A stretch of DNA of 64,000 bases from Prosapia bicincta (GCA_036971475.1 JBAIZL010000002.1:329476145-329540144), one strand, 5' to 3'. Counted from the stretch's first letter, positions 24,590-40,356 are shown. Translations and numbers: made by a program. Notes: a model not told the origin generated them from the letters alone.

Positions 24590-25405
24590 AAGAGCATCGA
24601 CTGCAGATGAAAGGAAGAAGGTTATATATATAATACATATTCTAACATAAACAGTACATTACACTAGGTCTATAATTTAGTTTGACAATTTTACAAATGC
24701 CTTAACGTTTTTGCGATTGATCCCCAAATATGATATCAAAGTCTTGTATCTTTTGTTTGTCTGTCTCTATCTTGCAAATGTGACAGTCGTGCCGTGTTTT
24801 TCTATATTAAATGAATACATCTCCTATATATTGCAGTTTGTCCCAAAATCCACAAATATGACACAAAAACAAAAGTAGCCCAGAAATAAAGCTGTAATCG
24901 ATGCACTCAATCAAAATTGAGTAACAACATAACTACAAATTCCCTTCATAGGAAAGCAGTGACGTCATGGTTTCTAGCTGCTCTCTGAATGCAATGTTTT
25001 TGCAACGACTCATTCACTTAACCCACATCTAGGCATTGTTCAACCTGGCCATTGAAAATCTTCACTATACCTAATGCAAGTGTTCTCCATAGATTGCCTT
25101 CCGTATTCAGTGAGGTTGGGGAACCGTATTTCATTTAGTAATTAGCCTCACTCTGATTTCAAATTTTCTGTAACTGTTTCATATTTTAAGTTCTTGTCAG
25201 GCAACTTCTCCGTATTTAAAAATAAATTTTCCAATAGCTGTCCTTTTTTCAATTTAACTTTAATTTTTTATTGAATTAATTTCTTTTATGTGAAACTGTT
25301 ACCATTTATTTAGGCTTGTCTACCACAATATATACATTTAATATAATCTACAGTAAACGAATTCTGTTTATAATATTCTTGACCGTTATTTCTCATGTAA
25401 TAGTG
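24590..25405. other. no feature recognised
   Basis: Ordinary AT-rich intronic sequence. Confidence 0.5.
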
Positions 25406-25810
<405 letters not shown>

Positions 25811-27220
25811 GCAGAAGTCATTCTTTGCCTGTAAAAAATGTTCTTGAAAATAAGTCCTTTCTATATTCTTTCCTAATATAATCGAACCTTCCCTTTTTAC
25901 TATGTTTCACGAACCTCTATAAATTTCTGTGTTGCTTCTGTGTGTCTGTAGACAATGTGTATGCGGATCTTATAGTACTTTCTATTTCCTATTTACGACA
26001 ATTCTTACATTGCTTGCTTGATATTTACTTAACATTTTAGTTCTTGGCAATGTTGCTACCCTTATGTAGCTAATTGTGTTTGTATTTATCGTTAGGCTTT
26101 TGTAAATCATTCAATTTCTTCATCATATAGTCGATCTCTTATATTTCCCTATATATCTATTTTATCACATTCATGTTTTTTATTTCTTTTACTTCTAGTC
26201 TTATACGCAATCTACTGTTTTCAATTTTTTAAAATTTTATTACATTATTTCATATTGTCTTTTCTGTTATATATAAAAAAACCTTACAACTAATATAAGT
26301 AATGTATAAACAATCAACTTTCTTGTAAAAGGTATTGCTTCGGAAGAAAATAATAAACGCCACTCATTCACACCAATGATTGGGGCAAACATAGTAACTG
26401 TTACAGTCAATGGTTTCAGTGTGGCACCCACTATAGCAAAGAATTCCCACTTGTTATAAAAATATTTTGTACTCATATTGCCTACATGGCGCCGTTGTAA
26501 GTTTAGATTTTAGTTCACATCACAATTTTAACTGAGGATAATTCAGTATCAAACAACACATCGTTCGAGATTATTATTTCTTACTTGCATTATACTGTTG
26601 CCCTTTATTCGAGGGTATTTAGTAAACACGTATCTTTACCTCAGTCGAGGCAAGGTCTACTTCAAGCAAGCCACCCGATGACGTTCTTTATTTCCAGGAA
26701 ATCATTACATTTTTCCTTAGTCAAGTCTAATTCCATTTCTTACTTAGAAGGGCGGGTAGACAGCGTTTACTACCCCAGTAGAAAGTTGCCCTGCTTTGAG
26801 AGAGCAACCCTGCTCAGCTGATTTCATGATCCAGTCATACAGTAGTGGGGGATCTGTGTCCCTCAATTTCTTATGTCCGTCTTAGGCGATAAGAGTTCTG
26901 GACACCTTGACACTATTAAATTTATTTTTAAATGCTCTTCATTGCATCTACGTCATCAACTATTACCTCCTAACACAACTTACGTACTTTCACAGCCATT
27001 ACGTTCTTTATCACATAAGTTTAATTGTTTTAATAGCTCTTCAGATTTTTTCTTTTATTATTGTCGATTTGGTACACACCAAATATTTTCTCTTTTTCTC
27101 TCTGTTTTACTTTTTAAAAACGTATTCTTTTCTTTAAAACGTTCTATATTTTTGTGTTATTAGCTTTTGCTTACCTATTCTTTTACAATTCCTTTTATTA
27201 TTTTACCCTCATTATAGGTC

Positions 27221-27224
<4 letters not shown>
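25811..27224. other. no feature recognised
   Basis: T-rich intronic sequence. Open frames at 26,267-27,163 have no recognisable domain. Confidence 0.5.
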
Positions 27225-27266
<42 letters not shown>

Positions 27267-27417
27267 TGTGTGTGTGTGTGGGTGGGTGGGTGGGTGTGTG
27301 TGTGTGGGTGTGTTTGTGTGTGTGTGTGTGTGTGTGCGTGCTTCACGCCTTTGTACCCGTGTAACTGTCCTCTCTCTACCTTTTTTTCTGTTTTTATTGC
27401 ACTTGTCACACGACAAT

Positions 27418-27492
<75 letters not shown>

Positions 27493-27613
27493 GGGGGGGT
27501 GTGGGTGTGTGTGTGGGTGTGTGTGTGGGTGTGTGTGTGTGTGCTTTACGCCTTTGTACCCGTGTAACTGTCCTCTCTCTACCTTTTTTCTGTTTTTATT
27601 GCACTTGTCACAC

Positions 27614-27678
<65 letters not shown>

Positions 27679-27693
27679 AGTATCACCATCATA

Positions 27694-27750
<57 letters not shown>
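27225..27750. repeat. compound TG/TA microsatellite with a ~203-bp duplication
   Basis: A TG run, a unique segment beginning ACGCCTTTGTACCCGTGTAA and ending CACACGACAA, and a TA run are followed by a second TG / same segment / TA set. The segments start at about 27,345 and 27,548. A third TA run closes the block. Confidence 0.92.
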
Positions 27751-27753
<3 letters not shown>

Positions 27754-27829
27754 TCTTGTATTTGTATTTTGACTTATTTCTTTATTAATACACAAGAATA
27801 CATATTGCGATACATATATAGTTCACATT

Positions 27830-28240
27830 TTATGTCCTAGTCGCTAGTAAAATACTTCTTATTCATCCACTCAAGTTCAAATACATTTTTTAAAACTTGT
27901 AGTGAATGACAATTGATAAAATACAGTTTTTTCAAATATTATTTCAATAATTGAATGTAATCAATTATTTTAGTTTTATATGAGAGAAATCGTTTTGGAA
28001 GAGGTTTGCAATATAGTCATTTCGTCCCGTTTGGCTTTAAATTAGTAATAACATATGATTTCATGAAACAGCTGATTTTATGTTATAGGTGATTGCGGTA
28101 GAACAGCTGTTTTAACGCATCGGTTATGTTACTTTATTTATGTTATTGTAATTTTGTAGTAAAAAGCAACTAATTCTGCATACTTTGTTTTCGTTGTTGA
28201 CATAGGTAATAATTCTTTAAATATATTTTTATTAAACATT
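27830..28240 (-). repeat. dispersed repeat family A, copy 6
   Basis: This reverse copy carries the ACAGCTGATTTTATGTTATA and GGTAGAACAGCTGTTTTAAC boxes. It lies just beyond a run of TA microsatellites. Confidence 0.75.
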
Positions 28241-28569
28241 TTTACCATAGTTATTACTATACGTTTAAGTAGTTATTTTTAAGCTTTTTTATTTTTAATT
28301 CTCTAATAACATTGTTGTTTATCCGTTTCGTATTTTCTTTTTTTAATTAATTATAAAACATTACATAAAAACCAATATATTCTACCAAATATTGCAGTCG
28401 ATTTAATGCTGTAAATACTAGCTACAAATTCTCGTCGCTTAAAGCATCAGATAAAACAGTTTTATAAAAAAAAACCAGCCCCAAGCATTCCATCAAGATT
28501 AGCTTTGTTCGCGTGTTTGGCACATTAATAACGCACCATTTTCTTTCCCCTTATGTAAAACTTTAGCCG
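28241..28569. other. no feature recognised
   Basis: AT-rich sequence between family A copy 6 and the 128-bp array. Confidence 0.5.
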
Positions 28570-28995
28570 CTAAAAATACGCGTTTATGTAAAGTCGGCGC
28601 CCTGGTTGGTGACTGCTGACGTCACTTGTAACTACACACTGACGAAGTAATGCACGCTACACTCCACTATACTTCTATCCACTCTAAAAAGGGCCGTATT
28701 AAAAGGTGCATATATGTTAAATCGGCGCCCTGGTTGGTGACTGCTGGCGTCACTGGTAACTGCACACTGACAAAGTATTGCTCGCTAAACTCCACTCTAC
28801 TTCCATCCACTCTAATATAGGGCCGTAATAAACGGGCATTTATGTAAATTCGGTGCCCTAGTTGGTGACTGCTGACGTCACACTGACGACGTACTGCACG
28901 CTACACTCCACTATACTTCGATCCACTCTAATATAGGGTCGTAATAAACGGTGCTTTAATATAAAGTCGGTGCCCTAGTTGGTGACTGCTGACGT
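28570..28995. repeat. 128-bp tandem repeat, 3.3 units
   Basis: CGGCGCCCTGGTTGGTGACT-type boxes start at 28,595, 28,723, 28,851 and 28,968. The last full unit is about 11 bp shorter. Units include TGACGTCA (intact in units 1 and 3, TGGCGTCA in unit 2) and ACTCCACTATACTTC. The last, partial unit breaks off inside GCTGACGTC and joins directly to RT-coding sequence. Confidence 0.88.
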
Positions 28996-30597
28996 CGTAG
29001 AAGAGCAAATAAGGTCATACGTAAAAAGTAAAAAGCCTTTCTAAGGAAGCAGGTAGAGCAAATTGAGAAGTAATAACGAATCCAGAAAATTCTATGGTGC
29101 AGTTAAATACACAAATAGAGGTTTCCAGCCTAAAACCGACTCATGCAAGTATAAAGATGGTAGAGTAGTGGAGGGTAAGGCGGAAGCTATTGGCAGATGA
29201 GCAGAGTACTTTGGTGATCTGTACAACGCGGGAGCTCAGATGTTAGACACGGACAAAAATACCTTGAGCCGAATAGAATTGACAAATGAGAATGACATTG
29301 ACCCACCGGACATGGATGACTTCATGGAGTCGATCGAAAAGCTGAAAAGCAACAGAGCACCTGGTGAAGACTCACTTGTAGCAGAATTTTTTTAAAATTG
29401 TGTAGAAATTGTACAGTCACAATTATATTCCCTGATCCTAGACATATGGGAAACGCATGCCTAGAAAATGGAGAACTAGTCTCATGTTTTCATGAAAACT
29501 AGTCCCTGTTTTTAAAAAGGGTGACAAATTGGAATGCAGTAATTATCGTGGAATATTGACCTTCATCTTAATTGACTATCGGCAGGCTTTTGACAGTGTC
29601 AACGGAGAAAAAATTGCTCGAAATCCTAAAGGAGTTCAACGTACCAAACAAGTTGATCAGACCGATCAACATGACATTGTGTGATAGTGACGGCAAAGTT
29701 GTCATAGGTGGCGGTATTAGTCCCGAATTCCCTATTCTGACTGGCGTGAGACAAGGCGATGCCCTGTCTGCTACCCTCTTCAATCTCTCCTTACATGGCG
29801 TTTTGAGGAGGATTAACGTTTCAGGGAATATCATGCATTCATGCAGTCAAATATGTGCATATGCTGATGATATATGCTTGGTTGCCAGGAATATTCCATC
29901 GCTCAAAGAAACCTTTAATATAATCAATAATGAAAGCAAAAATAGAAGTATCTGCATAAATGAGGGAAAAACTAAATATATGAGTACGAGCAGAGGGCGT
30001 AGCAGTACGACTATAGATATCGATGGATATTCATTTAAAAAAGTAAACAATTTCACATATTTGGGCTCGGAAGTAAATGATGAAAATAAAACCATAAATG
30101 AAGTCCAGAAAAGAATAATGACAGCTAATAGAGCATACTTCGCAAATATAAAGCTTTTTAAAAGTAGGCTATTGTCTCAAACCACTAAGGTACGACTCTG
30201 TAAAACCCAAATTCGGCCAGTCCTAACGTATGGAGCGGAGACGTGGACTTTAACCGCCGCGATGAAAAATCAGTTGACATTGTTTGAGCGTAAGTTTTTA
30301 AGAAAAATTTATGTTCTGGTCCAAGATTCACAGACAAATGTGTGGAAGCTACGATCTAATGCCGAATTGTATTCCTTATACAAAGACGCAAATGTGATCC
30401 ATTTTGTTAAAACGCGACGTCTAGAATGGTCGGGTCACATCATAAGAATGCCGACCAATAGAATGCCGAACAAACATTTACATGGCACTATGATTGGAAA
30501 AATAATAGTTGGCCGACCAGCATGGAAACAGAAGGCTAAGGATAGAAGTACATGGCGGAACATTGTTGAGGAAGCCAAGGCCCACCCCGGGCTCTAG
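28996..30597 (+). pseudogene. RTE-type non-LTR retrotransposon reverse transcriptase, 5'-truncated and broken
   Basis: The sequence begins in the linker before RT (RKFYGAVKYTNRGFQPK, EYFGDLYN, KSNRAPGEDSLVAEFF) with stop codons. NYRGI follows (29,540-29,554), then almost at once motif A, IDYRQAFDSVN (29,571-29,603), so the usual stretch of roughly 80 residues between them is missing. A one-base excess in the A run at about 29,608-29,614 shifts frame. After it an open frame carries GVRQGDALS (29,743-29,769), catalytic YADD (29,860-29,871), the RPVLTYGAETWTLT thumb/connection and a C terminus ending EEAKAHPGL. The AP endonuclease is absent. It is a dead copy of an RTE/endonuclease-RT family element, inserted antisense to unc-13. 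Confidence 0.9.
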
Positions 30598-31709
30598 CGC
30601 TACGTAGTAGTAGTAGTAGTCGGCTACAATGTTTGAGGGTACTCGGCATTACAGCATGGAAACAGAAGGCTAAGGGTAGAAGTACATGGCGGAACATTGT
30701 TGATTAAGCCAAGGCCCACCCCGGGCTGTAGCGCTACGTAGTAGTAGTAGTAGTAGTAGTCGGCTACAATGTTTGAGGGTACTCGGCATTACAGCATGGA
30801 AACAGAAGGCTAAGGGTAGAAGTACATGGCGGAACATTGTTGATTAAGCCAAGGCCCACCCCGGGCTGTAGCGCTACGTAGTAGTAGTAGTAGTAGTAGT
30901 CGGCTACAATGTTTGAGGGTACTCGGCATTACAGCATGGAAACAGAAGGCTAAGAGTAGAAGTACATGGCGGAACATTGTTGAGGAAGCCAAGGCCCACC
31001 CCGGGCTATAGCGCTATATAGTAGTAGTAGTAGTCGGCTACAATGTTTGAGGGTACTCGGCGTTACATTATGGAAACAGAAGGCTAAGGGTAGAAGTACA
31101 TGGCGGAACATTGTTGAGGAAGCCAAGGCCCACTCCGGGCTGTAGCGCTACGTAGTAGTAGTAGTAGTAGTCGGCTACAATGTTTGAGGGTTCTCGGCGT
31201 TACATTATGGAAACAGAAGGCTAAGTGTAGAAGTACATGGCGGAACATTGTTGAGGAAGCCAAGGCCCACCCCGGGCTATAGCGCTACATAGTAGTAGTA
31301 GTAGTCGGCTACAATGTTTGAGGGTACTCGGCGTTACATTATGGAAACAGAAGGCTAAGGGTAGACGTACATGGCGGAACATTGTTGAGGAAGCCAAGGC
31401 CCACTCCGGGCTGTAGCGCTACGTAGTAGTAGTAGTAGTAGTCGGCTACAATGTTTGAGGGTTCTCGGCGTTACATTATGGAAACAGAAGGCTAAGTGTA
31501 GAAGTACATGGCGGAACATTGTTGAGGAAGCCAAGGCCCACTCCGGGCTGTAGCGCTACGTAGTAGTAGTAGTAGTAGTCGGCTACAATGTTTGAGGGTT
31601 CTCGGCGTTACATTATGGAAACAGAAGGCTAAGTGTAGAAGTACATGGCGGAACATTGTTGAGGAAGCCAAGGCCCACCCCGGGCTGTAGCGCTACGTAG
31701 TAGTAGTAG
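30598..31709 (+). repeat. ~137-bp tandem array made from the retrotransposon 3' end
   Basis: Eight units of 134-140 bp follow the RT stop, with CGGCTACAATG at 30,621, 30,761, 30,901, 31,035, 31,172, 31,306, 31,443 and 31,580. Each unit carries a copy of the last ~25 RT codons (ATGGAAACAGAAGGCTAAG to GGCCCACCCCGGGCT), the short 3' UTR GTAGCGCTACG and a (GTA)n tail. Length differences come mainly from GTA copy number. Early units share GATTAAGCC variants; later ones alternate ACTCGG and TTCTCGG types, showing block duplication. Confidence 0.92.
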
Positions 31710-31913
31710 TATATTAAAATATACTCATGACGTATCCAGTCAGGATAGATTTGGTTGTAACTTTATAGATTTAACCAAACATATGTACACATGTAAGGCT
31801 AGAATAGAGATCACGTGACGTCACTTGGCGGAAGTAGACGTCCAATTAGGCAATGTATAAAATTACAACCAACTCTATCCTTACTGGAGACTTTATAGGT
31901 GCATTTTAATATA
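31710..31913. mobile_element. MITE with ~58-bp terminal inverted repeats
   Basis: The 204-bp element runs from TATATTAAAATATAC to GCATTTTAATATA. Arms share TCCAGT-AGGATAGA-TTGGTTGTAA-TTTATA in inverted order. It contains CACGTGACGTCAC near its centre and has no coding capacity. It abuts the last GTA tail of the retrotransposon array. Confidence 0.8.
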
Positions 31914-32464
31914 CGTATACGTTGTACTTCTTATTACTCTGCACTGCAATTTTTCCCTAACTATAATTTGATAAAAAATAACCTTTCGGGTAAATAAAAA
32001 TGGTTATGCATATGGCCTCAGGGCATGTTTAATGTAACCATTTTTGGAGCCCGGTAAGAAAACTCCCCTACAATAGTGGCCTCTGTATAATACGTAAGTA
32101 CCAATGTAAGTTTATCATACAATATGCAATGTTATTAGTTATTCTTTTAAAAATTAGATAACTGATACGAATTATTATTTAAATAAACATGACACATTAC
32201 ACAGATCAAATTAAATGTCATCATGAACTCTTAGCATTTAGTTGACAGAGGCTATGTATTTACTTCAAACATTTGTGGCATTTCGAAGAAATCCTGTTAC
32301 GCGACTAATAGTTATAAGGAAAATAACGAATTAAGTGACGCAGTAAACTAAATATACAAAAACCAATCTTATTCATGTCTACTTTAGAAAACCGCTGTGG
32401 TGAAAAGGAGACGTTCGAATGTTCGACTACGTAATGTATATATAACTATTAGGAAGCCACTTAC
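31914..32464. other. intron sequence next to unc-13 exon 3, no other feature
   Basis: This is the beginning (sense direction) of intron 3, downstream of the exon 3 donor. Nothing else was recognised. Confidence 0.5.
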
Positions 32465-32567
32465 AAGAGGAAGTCCTGCTCCCAGCACGGGTTCGGGCCC
32501 TTCACTGTCACTGTTGTCGACTTCACGTTCTGCAGCTTCAAGGTGACGTATGAGTCATACTGGGACA
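32465..32567 (-). CDS. unc-13: unc-13 homologue, third coding exon (core of C2A domain)
   Basis: A 103-nt minus-strand exon lies between acceptor tttgtttcag and donor gtaagtgg. It contributes 33 whole codons with split codons at each end and includes [20 protein letters not shown] and [10 protein letters not shown]. The first stretch matches the conserved YVTLK-x-QNVKSTT core of the Munc13/UNC-13 C2A domain. NPxWxQxFxF is the classic C2 beta-strand motif. In Munc13-1 the C2A domain forms homodimers and also binds the RIM zinc finger at the active zone; it does not act as a Ca2+ sensor. The exon is an island between 28.5 kb and 20.7 kb of repeat-rich intron. A family A repeat ends roughly 25 bp upstream of its acceptor. 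Confidence 0.96.
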
Positions 32568-32591
32568 CTGAAACAAAAGCATTGTTTATAC

Positions 32592-33065
32592 AATTCCTTC
32601 TAGTAGCTCAACACTCTCCTTATATAGGCCTATATCTTGTCAAATTTTCAGTCGTTAATAAAATACATTTTAGTCATCCGATCAAGTTCAAATCATTTTA
32701 TAAACTTGCAGTGGATGACACTTGATGTTAATACAGTTTTTACAAATATCATTTCATTAATTAAATTTAATCAATTCGTTTTATTTTTAAATAGGAGATA
32801 AACTTTTCAGAAAATTGGCATAGTATGCAATACAGTTATTTCATCCTATTTGGATTAAAATACGTTATAACATATGACTTTGTAAAACAGATAATTTTAT
32901 TTTATAGGTTATGTGCTAGGACAGCTGATTAAACGCATTGGTTATGTTACTTAATTTATATTAAGAATAATTATTTTATAAAAAGTAACTAAAATAAGAT
33001 ATTTCTTGGTTGACCAAAGCAGGAATTGACTTTAAACATTTGTGTTCATATTACTTGTTTATACT
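32592..33065 (-). repeat. dispersed repeat family A, copy 7, adjoining unc-13 exon 3
   Basis: This reverse copy is in the sense orientation of unc-13. Its terminal GAGAGTGTTGAGCTACTAGA segment and following AGGAATTG end about 25 bp from the exon 3 acceptor, so the repeat probably supplies sequence where the branch point of intron 2 would lie. It shares TATAGGCCTATA with copy 5. Confidence 0.8.
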
Positions 33066-33985
33066 ACCCATTCCAACATTACAAGCAGTATGTGGTCACA
33101 TAAGACCAGCCAGGATATCTCCCGACATAACGAACATCCGTTTTAATCAGACCATCTCTGCCAACATTAAAAACGACAATAATTAGTTTGTATTCTTGGA
33201 GAAAAACACAGTTACAATATTTACCCAACACAAGTAAACATAGGAAGCACGTGTACAAACTGTGCGCAAACGTCTACCTTTTATGTAAGAAACTTGTAGG
33301 TTTCTGTTACGCGAACTTTGAGTTGTGTGTGTGCTATACTGTGACGCGTCCCACTCGACAGCTCAGCTGATCTTGTTTCTCCTGCCTTTCTAAACAGATC
33401 CTCAACTCATCCAAGTGAGATGCTCCTGGCTGCCCAGAGTGTTCTTCATATGTGTCGTCCCTATTGTCTCTATCTCAAGGTTGCAATAACCTCCTCTTCA
33501 GTAAGCGTACAGTCCCCTCCTTCATTGCAAGCGACCATCAAATATCCAACGTCTTTTGATGTTGATGTTTGACTCAGTTAAAATACACATTTAACTCATT
33601 CTAAACATCTCCTCAAGTTACAGTGTACAGTGTCGGCAAAGACGCTTTGCCAACAGGTCTAGGCATTACGCTTACTACCTAAACTCCTCCGGGTTATCCG
33701 GAGTTCCACATTCTAAAGGGGTCCGACTTAACGAGGTTCTATTTTATAGTCAAGCGCTACAACTCTTTAGTTGTATTGTTTATTTCTAATTTTTTATTAA
33801 TTTATAGACGTTCCCCCTTTATGTGTGTACATTTGTATCTCCTTGTTCAATGAAGAGTACGTGCAAATATGAACACTCTTCTGCATAACTATATGATCTG
33901 ATCAACTCTTTATAATTCTTGAAATTTAATAAATCATTTTTACATTAGTTTTTTACCATCCGAACTTTTATTTTGTAAATTTGTA
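33066..33985. other. no gene; isolated pogo-like terminus
   Basis: At about 33,686-33,745 CTCCGGGTTATCCGGAGTTC and GGTCCGACTTAACGAGGTTC resemble the end of a pogo/Tigger element without a partner nearby. A similar solo end (ACCTCGTTTATCCGGAC) lies at about 11,575. The open frame at 33,188-33,370 is not recognisable. Confidence 0.35.
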
Positions 33986-34055
33986 AAAACTCGCTGAGAC
34001 AGAACGTTTTCGATCGGTGTCTTCATCAGTGTCTAAATTTTCTGCTTGGAGTTGT
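33985..34055 (-). repeat. second hammerhead-like motif
   Basis: The minus strand reads CACTGATGAAGACACCGATC-GAAAACGTTCTG. CTGATGA and CGAAAA are spaced as in a minimal hammerhead, with a short potential stem II, and the palindrome AACGTT follows. It is a different sequence family from the motifs near 11-13 kb. It resembles the core carried by Penelope-like elements, but no RT is nearby. Confidence 0.4.
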
Positions 34056-34109
34056 TATTAGGCTAGGCGGTGACGGTTTTAAAGATATTCGATAGTATAA
34101 TTATTTTTA

Positions 34110-36612
34110 CAATTTTCTTTATAACGTCTTTCAAATTACCTACCTGTTTGGTATCAATTTATTTTATTACATAACTACTATTTTGATCAAACTGGTAATA
34201 GCATACACGTATATGATGGTATTTGATTTTATAATCTTCTATTTTCATTTAATTTGGTATAGCATACTAGTGTGTGGTAGTATTTGATTTTACAACCTTC
34301 TATTTTCATCAAATTGGTTAAAGCATACTAGTATGTGGTGGTATTTGATTTTATATACTTCTATTTTTATCAAATTGGTTATAGCATACTAGTATATAAT
34401 GGTATTTGTTTTTAAAAAATTTTATTTTTATCACACTGGTTATAGTATACTAGTACATAATGGTATTTGATTTTATAAACTTCTATTTTCATCAAATCGG
34501 TTCTGGCACACTAGTATGTAGTGTTATTTGATTTTATATATTTCTATTTTTATTAAATTGGTAATAGCATACTAGTATATAATGATATTTGATTTTATAA
34601 ACTTTAATTTTTATCAAATTGGTTATAGCATACTAGTATATGTTTGTATTTGATTTTAATAACATCTATTTTCATCAAATTGGTTAGAGCATACTACTAT
34701 TTGTTGGTATTTGATTTTATAAACTTCTATTTTCATGAAATTGGTTATAGCATACTAGTATATAATCGCATTTGATTTTATAAACTTCTATTTTCATCAA
34801 ATTGGTTATAGCATACTAGTGTGTGGTGGTATTTGATTTTACATACTTCTATTTTCATTAAACTTGTTATAGCATACTAGTATATGATGATATTTAATTT
34901 TATAAACTTCTATTTTCATCAAATTGGTTATAGCATACTAGTATATAATGGTATTTGTTTTTAAAAAATTATATTTTTATCAAATTGGTTATAGCATACG
35001 AGTATATAATGGTATTTGTTTTTAAAAAATTCTATTTTCATCAAATTGGTTATAGCATACTAGTATATAATGGTATTTGATTTTATAAACCTTTATTTTC
35101 ATCAAATTGGTTATAGCATACTAGTATATAATGGTATTTGTTTTTAAAAAATTCTATTTTCATCAAATTGGTTATAGCATACTAGTATATAATGGTATTT
35201 GATTTTAAAAAATTCTAGTTTTAATCAAATTTGTTATAGCATACTATTATATAATGGTATTTGATTTTATAAACTTCTATTTTCATCAAATAGGTTATAG
35301 CATACTAGTAACTGATGGTATTTGATTTTATAAACTTTTATTTTTATCAAATTGGTTATAGCATACTAGTATATAATGGTATTTGATTTTATAAACTTCT
35401 ATTTTCATCAAATTGGTTCTGGCACAATAGTATGTAGTGGTATTTGATTTTATATACTTCTATTTTTATTAAATTGGTAATAGCATACTAGTATATAATG
35501 ATATTTGATTTTATAAACTTTAATTTTCATCAAATTGGTTATAGCATACTAGTTATATGATTGTATTTGAATTTAATAACATCTATTTTCATCAAATTGG
35601 TTAGAGCATACTACTATTTGTTGGTATTTGATTTTATAAACTTTTATTTTCATCTAATTGGTTATAATATACTAGTATATAATCGTATTTGATTTTATAA
35701 ACTTTTATTTTCATCAAATTGGTTATATCATACTAGTATATAATGGTATTTGATTTTATAAACCTTTATTTTCATCAAATTTGTTATAGCATACTAGTAT
35801 ATAATGGTATTTGATTTTAAAAAATTCTATTTTTATCAAATTGGTTATAGCATACTAGTATATAATGGTATTTGATTTTACAAAATTTTATTTTTATCAA
35901 ATTGATTATAGCGTACAAGTATATAATGGTATTTCATTTTATAAACTTTTATTTTTATCAAATTGGTTATAATATACTAGTATATAATCGTATTTGATTT
36001 TATAAAGTTTTATTTTCATCAAATTGGTTATATCATACTAATATATAATGGTATTTCATTTTATAAACCTCTATTTTCATCAAATGTGTTATAGTATACT
36101 AGTATATAATGGTATTTGTTTTTAAAAAATTCTATTTTTATCAAATTGGTTATAGCATACTAGTATATAATGGTATTTGATTTTATAAACTTTTATTTTT
36201 ATCAAATTGGTTATAGCATACTAATATATGATAGTATTTGGTTTTAATAACATCTTTTTTCGTCAAATTGGTTATAGCCTACTAGTATATAATGGTATTT
36301 GATTTTATAAATTTCTATTTTCATCAAATTATTTATAGCATACTAGTATGTGGTGGTATTTGATTTTACATACTTCTATTTTCATGAGACTGGTTATAGC
36401 ACACTAGTATATGATGGTATTTAATTTTATAAACTTCTATTTTCATCAACTTGGTTATAGCATACTAGTATGTGGTGGTATTTGATTTTATATATTTCTA
36501 TTTTCATTGAACTGGTTTTGTCATACTAGTATATGATGGTATTTGATTTTATAAACTTCTATTTCTATCAAACTGGTTATAGCATACTAGTATATTATGG
36601 TATTTAGTTATT
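34110..36612. repeat. 61-bp tandem array, about 40 units, with higher-order structure
   Basis: The unit is TATATAATGGTATTTGATTT, TATAAACTTCTATTTTCATC, AAATTGGTTATAGCATACTA, G. Distinctive variants (TTCTGGCACA, then TTAGAGCATACTACTATTTG) occur in the same order at 34,501 and 35,417. The 916-bp offset equals 15 units plus one inserted base, so a 15-unit block was duplicated. Edge units are more divergent. Confidence 0.95.
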
Positions 36613-40140
<3,528 letters not shown>

Positions 40141-40267
40141 GCTGTCTCTTTTATTGTTTCTCTGTCTGTCTGTCTGAATCTCTGTCTGTCTGTTTGTCTG
40201 TCCGTCCGACCGCTTGCTCGCCGTCAATTGACCTTAATCGTTGCATACGTTTTTGAGTTTTAGAAGC

Positions 40268-40318
40268 ACACACACACACCGATATAATGATTTTAGTGGG
40301 TCAGGGTTAGTGGACCTA

Positions 40319-40356
<38 letters not shown>

